The position numbers were made by a program, and so were the translations under genes. Shown one piece after another: positions 22,423-32,600 of a stretch of 64,000 bases of DNA. Position 1 is the stretch's first letter. The number at the start of each line of letters is the position of its first letter. The notes below the pieces were generated by a model. It was not told the DNA's origin. It made no database searches and saw nothing but the letters and a program-made list of their open reading frames with translations. The DNA is from Microbacterium sp. zg-Y625 (GTDB lineage: Bacteria > Actinomycetota > Actinomycetes > Actinomycetales > Microbacteriaceae): positions 1,426,001 through 1,490,000 of the forward strand of contig NZ_CP126740.1 in the NCBI RefSeq assembly GCF_030246925.1, written 5' to 3'.

Positions 22423-24219
22423 ATGAGCACTTCCGTGGTCCTCCCCGCGCTCGGCGAGAGCGTCACCGAGGGAACGGTCACCCGCTGGCTCAAGCAAGTC
22501 GGGGACACGGTAGAGGCGGACGAGGGTCTGCTGGAAATCTCCACCGACAAGGTCGACACCGAGATCCCCTCGCCGGTCAGCGGCGTCATCGAAGAGATCC
22601 TCGTGCAGGAGGACGACACCGTCGAGGTCGGCGCGGTACTGGCGAAGATCGGTGATGGCTCCGGTGCTTCGGCACCCGCCGCCGAAGCGCCCGCCGCCGA
22701 GACCCCCGCACCCGAGACCCCGGCCCCCGCGGCCGAGCAGCCGGCCCCCGCTGAGCAGCCGGCGCCCGCCGAACAGCCCGCACCCGCGGCACAGGCCGAC
22801 GCGTCCGACGCGAAGGACGTGCTTCTTCCGGAGCTCGGCGAGAGCGTCACCGAGGGCACCGTGACCCGCTGGCTGAAGCAGGTCGGCGACGAGGTGGCCG
22901 TTGACGAGCCGCTGCTGGAGATCTCGACCGACAAGGTCGACACCGAGATCCCCTCGCCCTTCGCCGGCACCCTGGTCGAGATCCTGGCCCAGGAGGACGA
23001 GACCGTCGAGGTCGGCGCCGCTCTTGCCCGCATCGGCTCCGGCGCGCCCGCCGCGGCGCCCGCACCGCAGGAATCGGCTCCCGCCGAGCCGGCGCCGCAG
23101 GCTCCGGAGCCCGCCCAGCAGGCTCCCGCCGAGGCTCCCGCGCAGCAGGCTCCTGCCCAGCAGGCCGCACCCGCTGAGGCTCCCGCCCAGCCGGCTCCGG
23201 CGCAGCAGGCAGCTCCTGCCGAGGCCGCCCCGGCTCCGCAGCACACGCCCGCTCCGGCCACGTCGCCTTCGCTGTCGCTCGCGGCCGATGACGACTCGCT
23301 CACCTATGTCACTCCGCTCGTGCGCCGCCTGGCGCAGCAGCAGGGCGTGGACCTCGCCAGTGTCAAGGGCACCGGCGTCGGTGGTCGCATCCGCAAGGAG
23401 GACGTGCTCGCCGCCGCAGAAGCTGCCGCCAAGCCGGCCGAGTCCGCCCCCGCCGCAGAGGCCGCCCCGGCCGCTCCCGCCGCCCCGGCGCTGGAGGTGT
23501 CGCCGCTGCGCGGTACGACGCAGCCGATGTCGCGCCTGCGCAAGGTGCTCGCCGAGCGTGCCGTCGCGTCGATGCAGCAGACCGCCCAGCTGACGACGGT
23601 CGTCGAGGTCGACGTCACCAAGCTGGCGAACTACCGCGACAAGATGAAGGGCACCTTCCAGGAGAAGACGGGCGACAAGCTGTCGTTCCTGCCCTTCTTC
23701 GCCCTGGCCGCCGCCGAGGCGCTCAAGGCTTTCCCCGTGATCAACTCGACGGTGGACGGCGACAAGATCGTCTACCCCGCCAGCGAGAACCTCTCGATCG
23801 CGGTGGACACCGAGCGAGGTCTCCTCACTCCCGTGCTGCGTGACGCCGGTGACAAGAACATCGCCCAGATCGCCCACGAGATCGCGGACCTCGCCTCGCG
23901 CACCCGCAACAACAAGCTGAAGCCCGACGAGCTGGCCGGCGGCACGTTCACGCTGACCAACACCGGCTCGCGTGGCGCCCTGTTCGACACCCCCGTGGTG
24001 TTCCTGCCGCAGACGGCGATCCTGGGCACCGGCATCGTCGTGAAGCGCCCCGGCATCGTGTCGGTGGACGGAAAGGATGCCATCTCGGTGCGCTCCTACG
24101 TCTACCTGGCTCTCTCGTACGACCACCGTGTCGTCGACGGCGCCGACGCTGCCCGGTTCCTCGGCGCGGTCAAGGCCCGCCTCGAGGCGGCGGACTTCGA
24201 GGGCTCCCTCGGAATCTGA
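22423..24219 (+). CDS. sucB: 2-oxoacid dehydrogenase E2 component, dihydrolipoamide acyltransferase
   Basis: 598-aa E2 core of the 2-oxoglutarate (possibly also pyruvate) dehydrogenase complex. Two lipoyl domains (about residues 1-80 and 125-205) each carry the lipoylation motif [12 protein letters not shown]. They are joined by Ala/Pro/Glu-rich linkers. A peripheral-subunit-binding domain ([17 protein letters not shown]...GRIRKEDVL) follows, then the catalytic domain with [16 protein letters not shown] near the C-terminus (HxxxD active site). The ATG at 22423 has AGAAGGAG upstream. Named SucB by the usual actinobacterial convention. Acyl specificity cannot be read from the sequence. Confidence 0.92.
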   Translation: MSTSVVLPALGESVTEGTVTRWLKQVGDTVEADEGLLEISTDKVDTEIPSPVSGVIEEILVQEDDTVEVGAVLAKIGDGSGASAPAAEAPAAETPAPETPAPAAEQPAPAEQPAPAEQPAPAAQADASDAKDVLLPELGESVTEGTVTRWLKQVGDEVAVDEPLLEISTDKVDTEIPSPFAGTLVEILAQEDETVEVGAALARIGSGAPAAAPAPQESAPAEPAPQAPEPAQQAPAEAPAQQAPAQQAAPAEAPAQPAPAQQAAPAEAAPAPQHTPAPATSPSLSLAADDDSLTYVTPLVRRLAQQQGVDLASVKGTGVGGRIRKEDVLAAAEAAAKPAESAPAAEAAPAAPAAPALEVSPLRGTTQPMSRLRKVLAERAVASMQQTAQLTTVVEVDVTKLANYRDKMKGTFQEKTGDKLSFLPFFALAAAEALKAFPVINSTVDGDKIVYPASENLSIAVDTERGLLTPVLRDAGDKNIAQIAHEIADLASRTRNNKLKPDELAGGTFTLTNTGSRGALFDTPVVFLPQTAILGTGIVVKRPGIVSVDGKDAISVRSYVYLALSYDHRVVDGADAARFLGAVKARLEAADFEGSLGI

Positions 24220-24231
24220 CCCCGGCACCTC

Positions 24232-25581
24232 TCATGGCTGATCCGCGACGTCGTAGGCGTCGCGGATCAGCCATTTGTGGCCGGCGTCGACGATGACCAG
24301 CAGGCGGTCCGAGCTCTCCCCGTCGGCCGATACGCGCAGAACCGCGACTCCCCCGTAGTCGTCGACGAGCGTGACGTGCCGCTCTGCGGGTGGGAGCGCC
24401 AGCACGCCGTCGATCACCGGGCGCCCGGGCGTCTCCCGCAGAGCACTGACGCAGGTGTCATCCGCGCAGGCGGCCGCGGTACTGAGCAGGGACTCGGCGG
24501 CGGCGACCGGGTCCGCAGCCGCCATGGGCGTCAGAACGGGCGAGGGCGTCGCCGCCGCAGACGCGTCACCGATCTCGGCGGGCGTGGCCTCCCGCGACGC
24601 CGTCGCCGAACCGTCATCCGAGGGCCACAGCAGACCCGCGGTGAGGACGAGTCCCGCGACCGCGCACGCCACGACGACGGGCCTGACACGGGTCGGCCGA
24701 GCGGCGGCGCGACTCGGGGCGGTCGGCGGCGGCTGCGTGCCCACGGGCCGCGTGCGCCCGCGAGTCGTGGCCTGCCGTGCGGCGCGCCGCGCGGCAGGCC
24801 GCTCCCGGCTGCGCTGCCAGCGGCGCCGCAGTTCGTCGCCTGCGTGCCCTACCTGTTCGGCGACGTCGCCGTCGACGTGACGCTCCAGCGCTCCCCGCAA
24901 CGCCGCCGCAGGCCCCGTGTGGGGCCGCGCCGTGACCGAGACCGACAGTGCACGTGCCGGCGCCGGCAGGTCGATCACCAGCGGCGCCGGCTCCGCCGCG
25001 GCGAACAGGGCATCCTCCGCGCGCTCGAGGGCGTCCGGCCGCGGGTCCGCGACGGCGGCACCCGCGCTCTGCAGGGCATCGGCCACCCCTCCCGTCACGT
25101 GAGCGGACATCAGGGTGAGGATGTCGCGGGAGGCGTGGGCTGCCGGGGTCGTGCCGCCCAGTGCGAGCACGGGACGGCCCTCGGTGGTGACCCACCACTG
25201 CCCGCATGCCCCCGGCCCCGCCTCCTCGGTGCCACGCAGCACGCTCACCGCGACCGTGACGCACTCCCCCGCCGAAGGCGGCGCCTGCGCCTCGCGCCGC
25301 TCGTGGAGCACGTGGTCCAACCTGCCGTGGCAGAGCGCGAACACCGCCTCGTGGCCGGATGCGGTGCGCACCACCTCCCTCGGCGCGAGGATGTGACCGT
25401 CGGGGGCGGCGCGCCACACCGTCGTCCCCTGCAACAGCTCGGCGTCCACGTGCAGGGCGCTCTCGCCGTCGGCATGCCGCACGATCGTGCCGGGCCAGGG
25501 CGCCCCCTGGCGCACGACCCGCAGCACCGCGCCGCCTCCGGCGAGAGGTGTGGGGTCGACGGGGGCGGCAGGGCTGTGCAT
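24232..25581 (-). CDS. Hypothetical single-pass membrane protein
   Basis: 449-aa protein of unrecognised family. Residues 1-245 form a soluble domain with LRVVRQGAPWPGTIVRHADG and WWVTTEGRPVLALGG. A basic Arg-rich linker (about 260-315) follows, then one transmembrane helix (VVVACAVAGLVLTAGLLW, about residues 320-337) and an extracellular domain of about 100 residues ending GHKWLIRDAYDVADQP. The layout suggests an inside-to-outside connector or sensor, but no catalytic motif is seen. The last 14 codons form one side of a long hairpin. The ATG at 25579-25581 was preferred to longer open-frame starts. Confidence 0.75.
   Translation of the reverse strand: MHSPAAPVDPTPLAGGGAVLRVVRQGAPWPGTIVRHADGESALHVDAELLQGTTVWRAAPDGHILAPREVVRTASGHEAVFALCHGRLDHVLHERREAQAPPSAGECVTVAVSVLRGTEEAGPGACGQWWVTTEGRPVLALGGTTPAAHASRDILTLMSAHVTGGVADALQSAGAAVADPRPDALERAEDALFAAAEPAPLVIDLPAPARALSVSVTARPHTGPAAALRGALERHVDGDVAEQVGHAGDELRRRWQRSRERPAARRAARQATTRGRTRPVGTQPPPTAPSRAAARPTRVRPVVVACAVAGLVLTAGLLWPSDDGSATASREATPAEIGDASAAATPSPVLTPMAAADPVAAAESLLSTAAACADDTCVSALRETPGRPVIDGVLALPPAERHVTLVDDYGGVAVLRVSADGESSDRLLVIVDAGHKWLIRDAYDVADQP
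24234..24274. terminator. 17-bp perfect hairpin at the sucB / convergent gene junction
   Basis: A perfect 17-bp stem (24234-24250 with 24258-24274) and a 7-base loop begin 15 bases after the sucB stop. The hairpin lies wholly inside the 3' end of the convergent hypothetical gene, encoding its last residues and touching its stop codon. It has no U-tract on either side. It probably ends transcription from both directions. Confidence 0.7.
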
Positions 25582-25700
25582 GCGGACGAGTCTGCGCGGC
25601 GGAAGCCGCAGCGGGGCGCCCGCATGTGGCATCCGGGGATGGATCGCGGCGGTGTGATCCTGTGCAGGAGAGGATGCGCTTGAAAGGTAGGCTGGAGGGC

Positions 25701-26411
25701 ATGGCCGCACGCACGCCCGCACCAGAGAAGCGCCCGGGTCTGTTCTCTCAGATCAAGTCGCTGTTCACCTTCACCAAGAATGTCTATCCGTGGCTCGGAT
25801 GGGTCCTCATCGGCATCATCGTGCTGGGCCTCGCGCTCGGCGTGCTGGTCGGGTTCCTCATCCCGCCGTTCGCCTGGTGGAGCGTCGTCCTCTGGGGCCT
25901 GAGTGGCCTCATGGCCGGCTTCCTCGGTGCGATGATCACGATGACGAGACTCTCGACGCGTGCGATGTACCAGAAGATCGACGGGATGCCGGGCGCAGCG
26001 GGCCACATCCTCTCCACGGGCCTCGGCCGCAAGTGGCAGGCCTCCGAGATGCCGGTCGGCGTGAACCCCAAGACCCAGGACGCGGTCTACCGCGTGATCG
26101 GTCGCGGCGGCGTCGTCATCGTGGGCGAGGGGTCTCGCGGCCGCCTCACGCGGCTGGTGGCAGACGAGCGCGGCAAGGTGCAGCGCGTGGCCTCCGGTGT
26201 TCCGGTGACGGTGCTGTACGTCGGGCACGGCGAGGACGAGGTGCCGATCTCGAAGCTGGCATCCACGATCAAGTCGCTGCCGAAGAAGATCGACCGGGCG
26301 ACCATGGCCGCGGTCATCAAGCGCGTCGACTCGGTGTCGAAGTCGGTCACGTCGCTGCCGATCCCCAAGGGCATCGACCCCACCAAGGTCCGCGCGCCGC
26401 GTCCGCGCTGA
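25701..26411 (+). CDS. DUF4191 domain-containing membrane protein
   Basis: 236-aa protein of an actinobacterial family. A short basic N-terminus ([21 protein letters not shown]) leads into two transmembrane helices (about residues 30-80). A soluble domain follows with [23 protein letters not shown] (as [14 protein letters not shown]), [15 protein letters not shown] and a basic C-terminus. The ATG at 25701 has GGAGGG just upstream. The function is unknown. It commonly lies near lipoate or glutamine synthetase genes, and glnA is 0.6 kb downstream here. Confidence 0.88.
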   Translation: MAARTPAPEKRPGLFSQIKSLFTFTKNVYPWLGWVLIGIIVLGLALGVLVGFLIPPFAWWSVVLWGLSGLMAGFLGAMITMTRLSTRAMYQKIDGMPGAAGHILSTGLGRKWQASEMPVGVNPKTQDAVYRVIGRGGVVIVGEGSRGRLTRLVADERGKVQRVASGVPVTVLYVGHGEDEVPISKLASTIKSLPKKIDRATMAAVIKRVDSVSKSVTSLPIPKGIDPTKVRAPRPR

Positions 26412-26445
26412 GCGGGGACCGCTGAGCGGGGACCGCAGGGCGGTC

Positions 26446-26868
26446 TCAGCCGCGGACGAGCACGGTTCCGGCGGCCTTGTCGTGCAGTCCCCGCTGGTCG
26501 GCGTCCCAGATGGCCGCGGGGATCACGATCACCAGCAGCAGCGTGCGCACGATGGGACGCCACAGTCCCGGCCACCCGCCCGAGGCGAGGTTCAGCCGCA
26601 TGCCGAGCATGCGGTGCCCGGGGCTGCCGCCGATCGTCGGGATGAAGAGAACCTGCAGCACCGCGAAGATCGACAGGATCAGCATCGGGGGTGCGGCGTA
26701 GTCCCCCGCCGTCGCCAGCGTGATCGCGATGGCGATGATGTACGCGCTCGTGTAGTCGATGAACAGGGCGCCGACGCGGCGTCCGAGAGGGGCGATGCTG
26801 CCCGGGCCATCGGCGGGAAGACCCAGCCGCTCGCCGGGATAGACGTTGTCGACAGGCGTTTCGGGCAC
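26446..26868 (-). CDS. RDD family membrane protein
   Basis: 140-aa integral membrane protein. The hallmark is in [18 protein letters not shown], where the first helix carries the Arg and Asp, followed by two more helices and [15 protein letters not shown] between helices 2 and 3. RDD proteins are widespread small membrane proteins of unclear, possibly transport, function. It is divergent from glnA, and its gene ends tail-to-tail with the DUF4191 gene. Confidence 0.9.
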   Translation of the reverse strand: MPETPVDNVYPGERLGLPADGPGSIAPLGRRVGALFIDYTSAYIIAIAITLATAGDYAAPPMLILSIFAVLQVLFIPTIGGSPGHRMLGMRLNLASGGWPGLWRPIVRTLLLVIVIPAAIWDADQRGLHDKAAGTVLVRG

Positions 26869-26997
26869 GTATCCAGCCTAACCGCCTCACGTAACACGCC
26901 CGAAACACGGGAGATACTGCAGGGCAACCCCCTCGGGATAGGTTCGATAGTGCCCGTCCCGACGGGTCCCGACACAAGCCCCACCTTTGGAGAGCGC

Positions 26998-28422
26998 ATG
27001 TTCCGTGATTCATCCGAGGTGCTGAAGTTCATCCAGGACGAGGACGTCAAGTTCCTCGACATCCGTTTCACGGATCTCCCGGGTGTGCAGCAGCACTTCA
27101 ACATTCCCGCATCCACGGTCGACGAGGAGTTCTTCACCGTCGGCCAGTTGTTCGACGGATCGTCGATCCGCGGTTTCGCGAACATCCACGAGTCCGACAT
27201 GCAGCTGATCCCGGACGTGTCGACGGCGTACCTCGACCCGTTCCGCGAGGCGAAGACGCTCATCATGCTCTTCGACATCTACAACCCCCGCAACGGCGAG
27301 ATCTACGCCAAGGACCCGCGCCAGGTCGCCAAGAAGGCCGAGAAGTACCTCGCCTCCACCGGCATCGCCGACACCGCGTTCTTCGCTCCCGAGGCGGAGT
27401 TCTACATCTTCGACGACGTGCGCTACGAGGTGAAGCAGAACTCCAGCTTCTACCACGTCGACTCCGAGGAAGGCGCCTGGAACTCCGGTCGCGTCGAGGA
27501 GGGCGGCAACCTCGCCAACAAGACGCCCTACAAGGGCGGCTACTTCCCGGTCAGCCCGGTCGACAAGCAGGCCGACCTGCGCGACGACATCTGCCTGCGC
27601 CTGATCGACGCTGGTCTCATCCTGGAGCGCTCGCACCACGAGGTGGGCACCGGCGGCCAGGCGGAGATCAACTACCGCTTCGACACGATGGTGCACGCGG
27701 CCGACGACATCCTGAAGTTCAAGTACATCGTGAAGAACACGGCGCTCGAGTGGGGCAAGGTCGCGACCTTCATGCCCAAGCCCCTCTTCGGCGACAACGG
27801 CTCGGGCATGCACACCCACCAGTCGCTGTGGCTCGATGGCAAGCCGCTGTTCTACGACGAGAAGGGCTACGCGCAGCTCTCCGACATCGCGCGGTGGTAC
27901 ATCGGTGGCATCCTCGCCCACGCGCCCGCCCTGCTGGCGTTCACCAACCCGACGCTGAACTCCTACAAGCGCCTGGTGAAGGGCTACGAGGCTCCGGTCA
28001 ACCTGGTGTACTCCGCCGGTAACCGGTCCGCTGCCATCCGCATCCCGATCACGGGTTCGAACCCCAAGGCCAAGCGTGTCGAGTTCCGCGCTCCGGATGC
28101 CTCGGGCAACCCGTACCTGGCGTTCGCCGCTCAGCTGATGGCTGGCCTGGACGGCATCCAGAACCGCATCGAGCCGCACGAGCCGGTCGACAAGGACCTC
28201 TACGAGCTGCCGCCCGAGGAGGCCAAGAACATTCCGCAGGTGCCGAACTCGCTGCTGGACTCGCTCGAGGCGCTCCGTGCCGACCACGAGTTCCTCACGC
28301 GCGGCAACGTGTTCACGCCCGAGCTCATCGAGACGTGGATCGAGTACAAGATCGAGAACGAGATCCGGCCGATCGCGGCCCGTCCGCACCCGTTCGAGTA
28401 CGAGCTGTACTTCGGAGTCTGA
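26998..28422 (+). CDS. glnA: Glutamine synthetase, type I
   Basis: 474-aa cytosolic enzyme that makes glutamine from glutamate, ammonia and ATP, the main ammonia-assimilation step. Visible motifs: FDGSSIRGF, the metal/glutamate block [27 protein letters not shown], the ATP-binding [27 protein letters not shown], and the adenylylation loop DLYELPPEE with its Tyr, so the enzyme should be covalently regulated by GlnE. The ATG at 26998 has GGAGAGCGC upstream. A strong terminator follows. It marks the end of the core region before the mobile insertion. Confidence 0.97.
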   Translation: MFRDSSEVLKFIQDEDVKFLDIRFTDLPGVQQHFNIPASTVDEEFFTVGQLFDGSSIRGFANIHESDMQLIPDVSTAYLDPFREAKTLIMLFDIYNPRNGEIYAKDPRQVAKKAEKYLASTGIADTAFFAPEAEFYIFDDVRYEVKQNSSFYHVDSEEGAWNSGRVEEGGNLANKTPYKGGYFPVSPVDKQADLRDDICLRLIDAGLILERSHHEVGTGGQAEINYRFDTMVHAADDILKFKYIVKNTALEWGKVATFMPKPLFGDNGSGMHTHQSLWLDGKPLFYDEKGYAQLSDIARWYIGGILAHAPALLAFTNPTLNSYKRLVKGYEAPVNLVYSAGNRSAAIRIPITGSNPKAKRVEFRAPDASGNPYLAFAAQLMAGLDGIQNRIEPHEPVDKDLYELPPEEAKNIPQVPNSLLDSLEALRADHEFLTRGNVFTPELIETWIEYKIENEIRPIAARPHPFEYELYFGV

Positions 28423-28471
28423 TTCCGAGGGGTCTTAGGGACCGCACTCCCGGTTCCGAGGCCAGCAATTT

Positions 28472-28509
28472 ACTGAGCCCCAGACAGCAGATGCCGTCTG
28501 GGGCTCAGT
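28472..28509 (+). terminator. Terminator downstream of glnA
   Basis: A perfect 14-bp stem (28472-28485 with 28496-28509) and a 10-base loop, about 50 bases after the glnA stop, followed by CTATCTCT. The accessory region begins just beyond it. Confidence 0.85.
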
Positions 28510-28654
28510 CTATCTCTGGACGTTTACGGACGGCTACGGGGAGTAAACGGACAGGTTCTCGGACAGTGCGGACGACCGCTTCCGCGCACGCGCAGCGACG
28601 GCAAGAGGCATAGGCGAGACGCGGCGGGCCCGCAGCGTGTGGTTCGCTGGTCGG

Positions 28655-28963
28655 ATGGCCGCCGTGATCGCCCCATCTGACGACGACGAACCCTTCGACG
28701 AGGGCGAAGAAGAGGCGTCCGCCGACGAGGGCGCCGTGCCGGCCGACGACACTTCGGGAGAGACCCCGCAGCACACGCGCATCCGTTTCACGATTCGTGG
28801 CGACGACGGCGAGCCGCTGGACCCGAAGGATCTGACCGCGTTCAAGGGGGCACTCCCCTCGGGTTCGCTGGGACGAATCTTCGACGACGACTTCATGCGG
28901 TCTGTGACCAGCCCGTTCATGCAGCAGATCGAGACGCTGGCATGGCCGGCGCGCAGTGAGTGA
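28655..28963 (+). CDS. Hypothetical protein, probably C-terminally truncated
   Basis: 102-aa acidic product (DDDEPFDEGEEEASADEG near the N-terminus, then RIRFTIRGDDGEPLDPKDL). Not recognised. The last codons (AWPARSE) are read antisense to the HSLRAGHA motif of the recombinase remnant, so the natural 3' end seems to have been replaced at a junction near 28935. It may be a relic and not a working gene. An in-frame GTG at 28637 is an alternative start. Confidence 0.5.
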   Translation: MAAVIAPSDDDEPFDEGEEEASADEGAVPADDTSGETPQHTRIRFTIRGDDGEPLDPKDLTAFKGALPSGSLGRIFDDDFMRSVTSPFMQQIETLAWPARSE

Positions 28964-29600
28964 GCGGTAATCCGGTCTGCAGAGAATCCCACCGCGTGCG
29001 CGCGAGTCTTGACGATTCGGGCCACGCTGGCGGCAGTGATCGGATAGCTCGAGACGGTGCCATTCGCGTGCACACGGGTGAACACCCGTCCTGCCGCGCG
29101 GGGGCGGATGTGCAGCCAGGCGTGCAGCGCTGCGAGGGGATCCGAGTCAGCCCACCGCCTTTCGGCGACCGCAATTGTCTGGCCGAGTGCGCGGAGGTCG
29201 CCTTTGGACCGGCGCACGGTGATCAGCAGCCCACCCGGATTGGAGGTGATGTCCGCGACGTCCAGCGCGGTGAGTTCTGATCGGCGCAGGGCGGGGCGAA
29301 ACCAAGCATGATGAGCGCGGCGACACGTTTTCCGGCCGCGGTCGTTCGATCGACGGCAGCCGAGATGTCGCGGAGGTCCTCGACCAGCAGTGGGCGTGCC
29401 GGGCGGCGGGGTGCGACCCCCAGGATCCGGCGCAGGCCGCGGCGGACGCGGCGGACCAGTTCGCAGTCAGTGGGATTATTGACACCGGCAGATGTATGCG
29501 AGTGGGCAACGGCGGCGAGGGTTCTGGTGACCATGCCCATCGTCAGACCGCGTGCGGCCTGGCGGGTGATGTAGTAGTCGATAACGGACGACCTGCCCGT
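28937..29600 (-). pseudogene. Tyrosine recombinase / phage-type integrase remnant
   Basis: Read on the minus strand from 29600: SSVIDYYITRQAARGLTMGMVTRTLAAVAHSH (core-binding part), LVEDLRDISAAVD, AALIMLGFA, then after a frameshift near 29295 ALRRSELTALDVADI, RRSKGDLRALGQT and finally ITAHSLRAGHA, the HxLRxGH box of tyrosine recombinases. The N-terminus is missing, cut by the stop of the upstream 1372-aa gene in the same frame. The catalytic C-terminal Tyr is also missing, lost at about 28937 where an unrelated reading frame abuts. It marks the region as a decayed integrative element. Confidence 0.82.
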
Positions 29601-32600
29601 TTAGGAACTCGGACCGTGCTCTTGCAGTTGTGCAATGCGATCATCAGCATCCTCAAAATGGTCCTCGATGTCCGCGATGACAACGGCCGTGCCATAGACG
29701 ACCGCAGCATCGGTTCCTGGTGTTGCCGCTTGGTCTGTGTCAAGCAGCAGCGGGCTTTGCAGGCTCACGATCTCATCCCATCCAGATCGGCCTTCTTCCG
29801 CTGAGTCCTTTGCGGTGGACAGGTCATCAGTGATCGCTGAGCCGATGACCGTCAAAATGTTGCTGAGCGCGGACACGTACTCGGTTCCAGCGTGAGCGGA
29901 GGTGAGTTCATCGAGTTGCGCTTTGAGGCCGACAAGACGGTCCCACGATTCGTCAAGCACCCGTCCTTCCTCGTCGGGAATCAGATTGCTCCCGCGGATC
30001 GCAATGACCGCCGCGATCGATGAGAGACGACGAGCTTGCTTAAGGTAATCCCCGTAGGGACCAGAGATTGGTGTCGCAGCGATCGAGCCTGCGAATGCGG
30101 AAGGCGCTCCACGATCGCCAAGCGGGATCACCCCGTGATGCGCAACCTGGAAGATCGAGGCAGACAAGTAGCCATCGGCTGAGCGCAGTCCAATCCATAC
30201 ACGCCGGTCTGGCTGTTCAACAGCATCTCTCGCAGCATCCGCGAGAGATGCGAGAGCATTTAGATGGGTGAGGACGCTCTCTCCTTCCACAATGATCACT
30301 AGGTCTCCGGGCGGCCAACTCATCATCGTGTGGTCGGAGGAGCTCGGCACTACAGCGACCGCGTACCCCGCGTTTGCGAGCGCAAGTCGCGTTCGTTCAC
30401 CCTCTTTCTGCAAGGCTGCGGAAGAGCGCTCGGTCGCAACGGCGGCTGCTGCTGCGATCCGAGCGGTTCCCGTGTGTCGCCCAGCAGCAGCCCGCATGGA
30501 TACGCGCATTGATAAGTCCGATCCTGCGCTGGCGGACGCGACCATTCGCAAATGGCGGAGACAGTCGAGTAGCTGAGCGCAATCGGGCGGGTCGGCGAGG
30601 TAGCGGTATCGGTCGAGTTCGATCAGTGCACCGACCTTTGCGATGAGACTGTCGAGCGTTCCGACAGTCAGGATGGGGCGCCGCTCGGCGACATCTGCCC
30701 GTGCAAGGTTTGGAATGACGTGCTGGAGCATCGATCGCACGACGGTGATGGCGTCGCTCTCGACGGGATAGTCACCGAGAGCGCCGGGCACTTCGTCCGT
30801 GTAGCCCTCGTCTGCCGGGGAGTCCATCTCGGAAAGTAGCGCGTTCACTGATTCGAACTGACGAACAATCGCTTGAGGCACAGTCCGATCACCTAGGTGG
30901 GCGATTGTGATTTCGGGGAGCAGGTCGATGAGCGCCCCGAGTGCTTTAGCCTCAGCCGCAAGCTTGGACGTCAGCGTGCCCGCGCCGTACTTTCGAGACA
31001 ACGCTCGAGCCTGGGCTCTGTTCTCGGAGACTTCGAGGGTATGTGGCAGGTTCTCTCGGGGAATCGCTTTGTCAACGAGCGGGTAGTCGCCGAGCTTGAC
31101 CAAACGCCCGAGGGCATCAACGGCACTTACCCGTGCGATCAACGCTGTCGGCGCAAGAGCGAGGGCCAGTCGGCAGACCTCAACGACAGCCTCGTTCTGG
31201 TTCGGCTGTAGCTCCTCGTCGACGAAGATCCACCTGCCATCCACCCCGTCGTCTACGCGTTCCAGCGACGCTAGCCACGGTGTTTCTGTCGCGATCCTAC
31301 GCAGGAGGAGCTGCTCGCCGCCGGCTGTAATGACAGCGCGTTCCGCAAGTTCGGGTGCCGCGCGGCGCAACGCCTCCGTCATATCGGCCGCGTCGTGCAG
31401 CGGCCATACCGTCAGGCGTGCACCGATTGCACCCGCCGTGGACTCCAGGGCTGTGACGTCAAAACCGCGAAGTACGGTGATGGCCTGCAAAAGGAGTTGA
31501 ATTGCCTCATCATCGGGGACCGCGGCGGTCGTGAGCTCTTCGACCAGCGTCGTGTCAATCTCTTGCCATAGGGGTTGCAGATCCGGATCGGTCGGGACGC
31601 TGCGGAGCCGCTCGACGGCTGCCAGAATCTCGGGTTTAAAGAGCTGTTCTGTGTCGGGGCGTGGCTTTGTGCGGGACATCGTGAACGCAGTTACAGCGTT
31701 GCCAGCATCAACTTCACATTCATCGAGGATGCGCTTCCAGTCGTCGGCCCGCCGCCGAAGTCCATCAGCACGGAAAGCGGATGCGACTGAGATGAGCGTC
31801 TGGAGGGTGTGATCGCGTGTGATGCGCTCGGTTGCGGCCTGGATCACTACGGCCTGGTCAGCCCCGGACCCGAGTGCGCGTCGGAGGAATCGCGCGAGTT
31901 CGGCGCTGGTCACCAGAGGGACAATGCGCTGGAGGGTCTCCTGCTGTCCGAAGGGGTGAGCTGCCCGGGCGATTGCTGCGGAGCGGATCTCGTGCAGCGG
32001 CCGTATGAGGTTGCCCGAGTCCTCAACGATGAGGTGCTCGTCGATGAGGCGGCGGCTGGCGGCGGTGAATGCGCCGCGATCGGCATCCAGAGCGGATTCG
32101 ATCGAGTGGGCAGGGACGGCGACGCCGTATTGGTTGGCACACGATGCGAGCCGGAGGATCTCTAGCTCAAGATGTCGACTCGGGTCTGCTTCGCGTGCGG
32201 CGACTTGCGCGCTGACGACCGTGTCAAGATTCACGCCTTCGGTGAGCAGAGTGACGTACTCCAGTAGGAGGCCGCCTGCTCGCTCGGCTGGTTCCCGCCA
32301 TCCGGCCCATTCGGTGAGATTGTCAGCCCGGTAGTCTCGCCAAAGTTGCTCTGCAAAGGTGTCGTCAAGCATGGGCGTTATCGTGGCAATGGCCGACAGT
32401 AGCGGGACAGGAAAGCGGTCTTCCTCCCGAATCGAAACAACGGTGATGACGTTCGACAGATCCGCGAGCCGTCTCAGTAGTCGATCGAGGAGATCTGGGT
32501 CGTGGCGCCCAGCGTCGTCGATGAGGACTCCTACAGGGGCATACGCGCTCGGCCGCAACGACTCAATGCGTGCGGAAAGAAGTGCGACGGCATCGCGCCC

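Noticed and set aside
29290..29300. Integrase frameshift as a sequencing error
   Set aside because: A single frameshift could be an error, but the gene also lacks both ends, so it is a pseudogene regardless.
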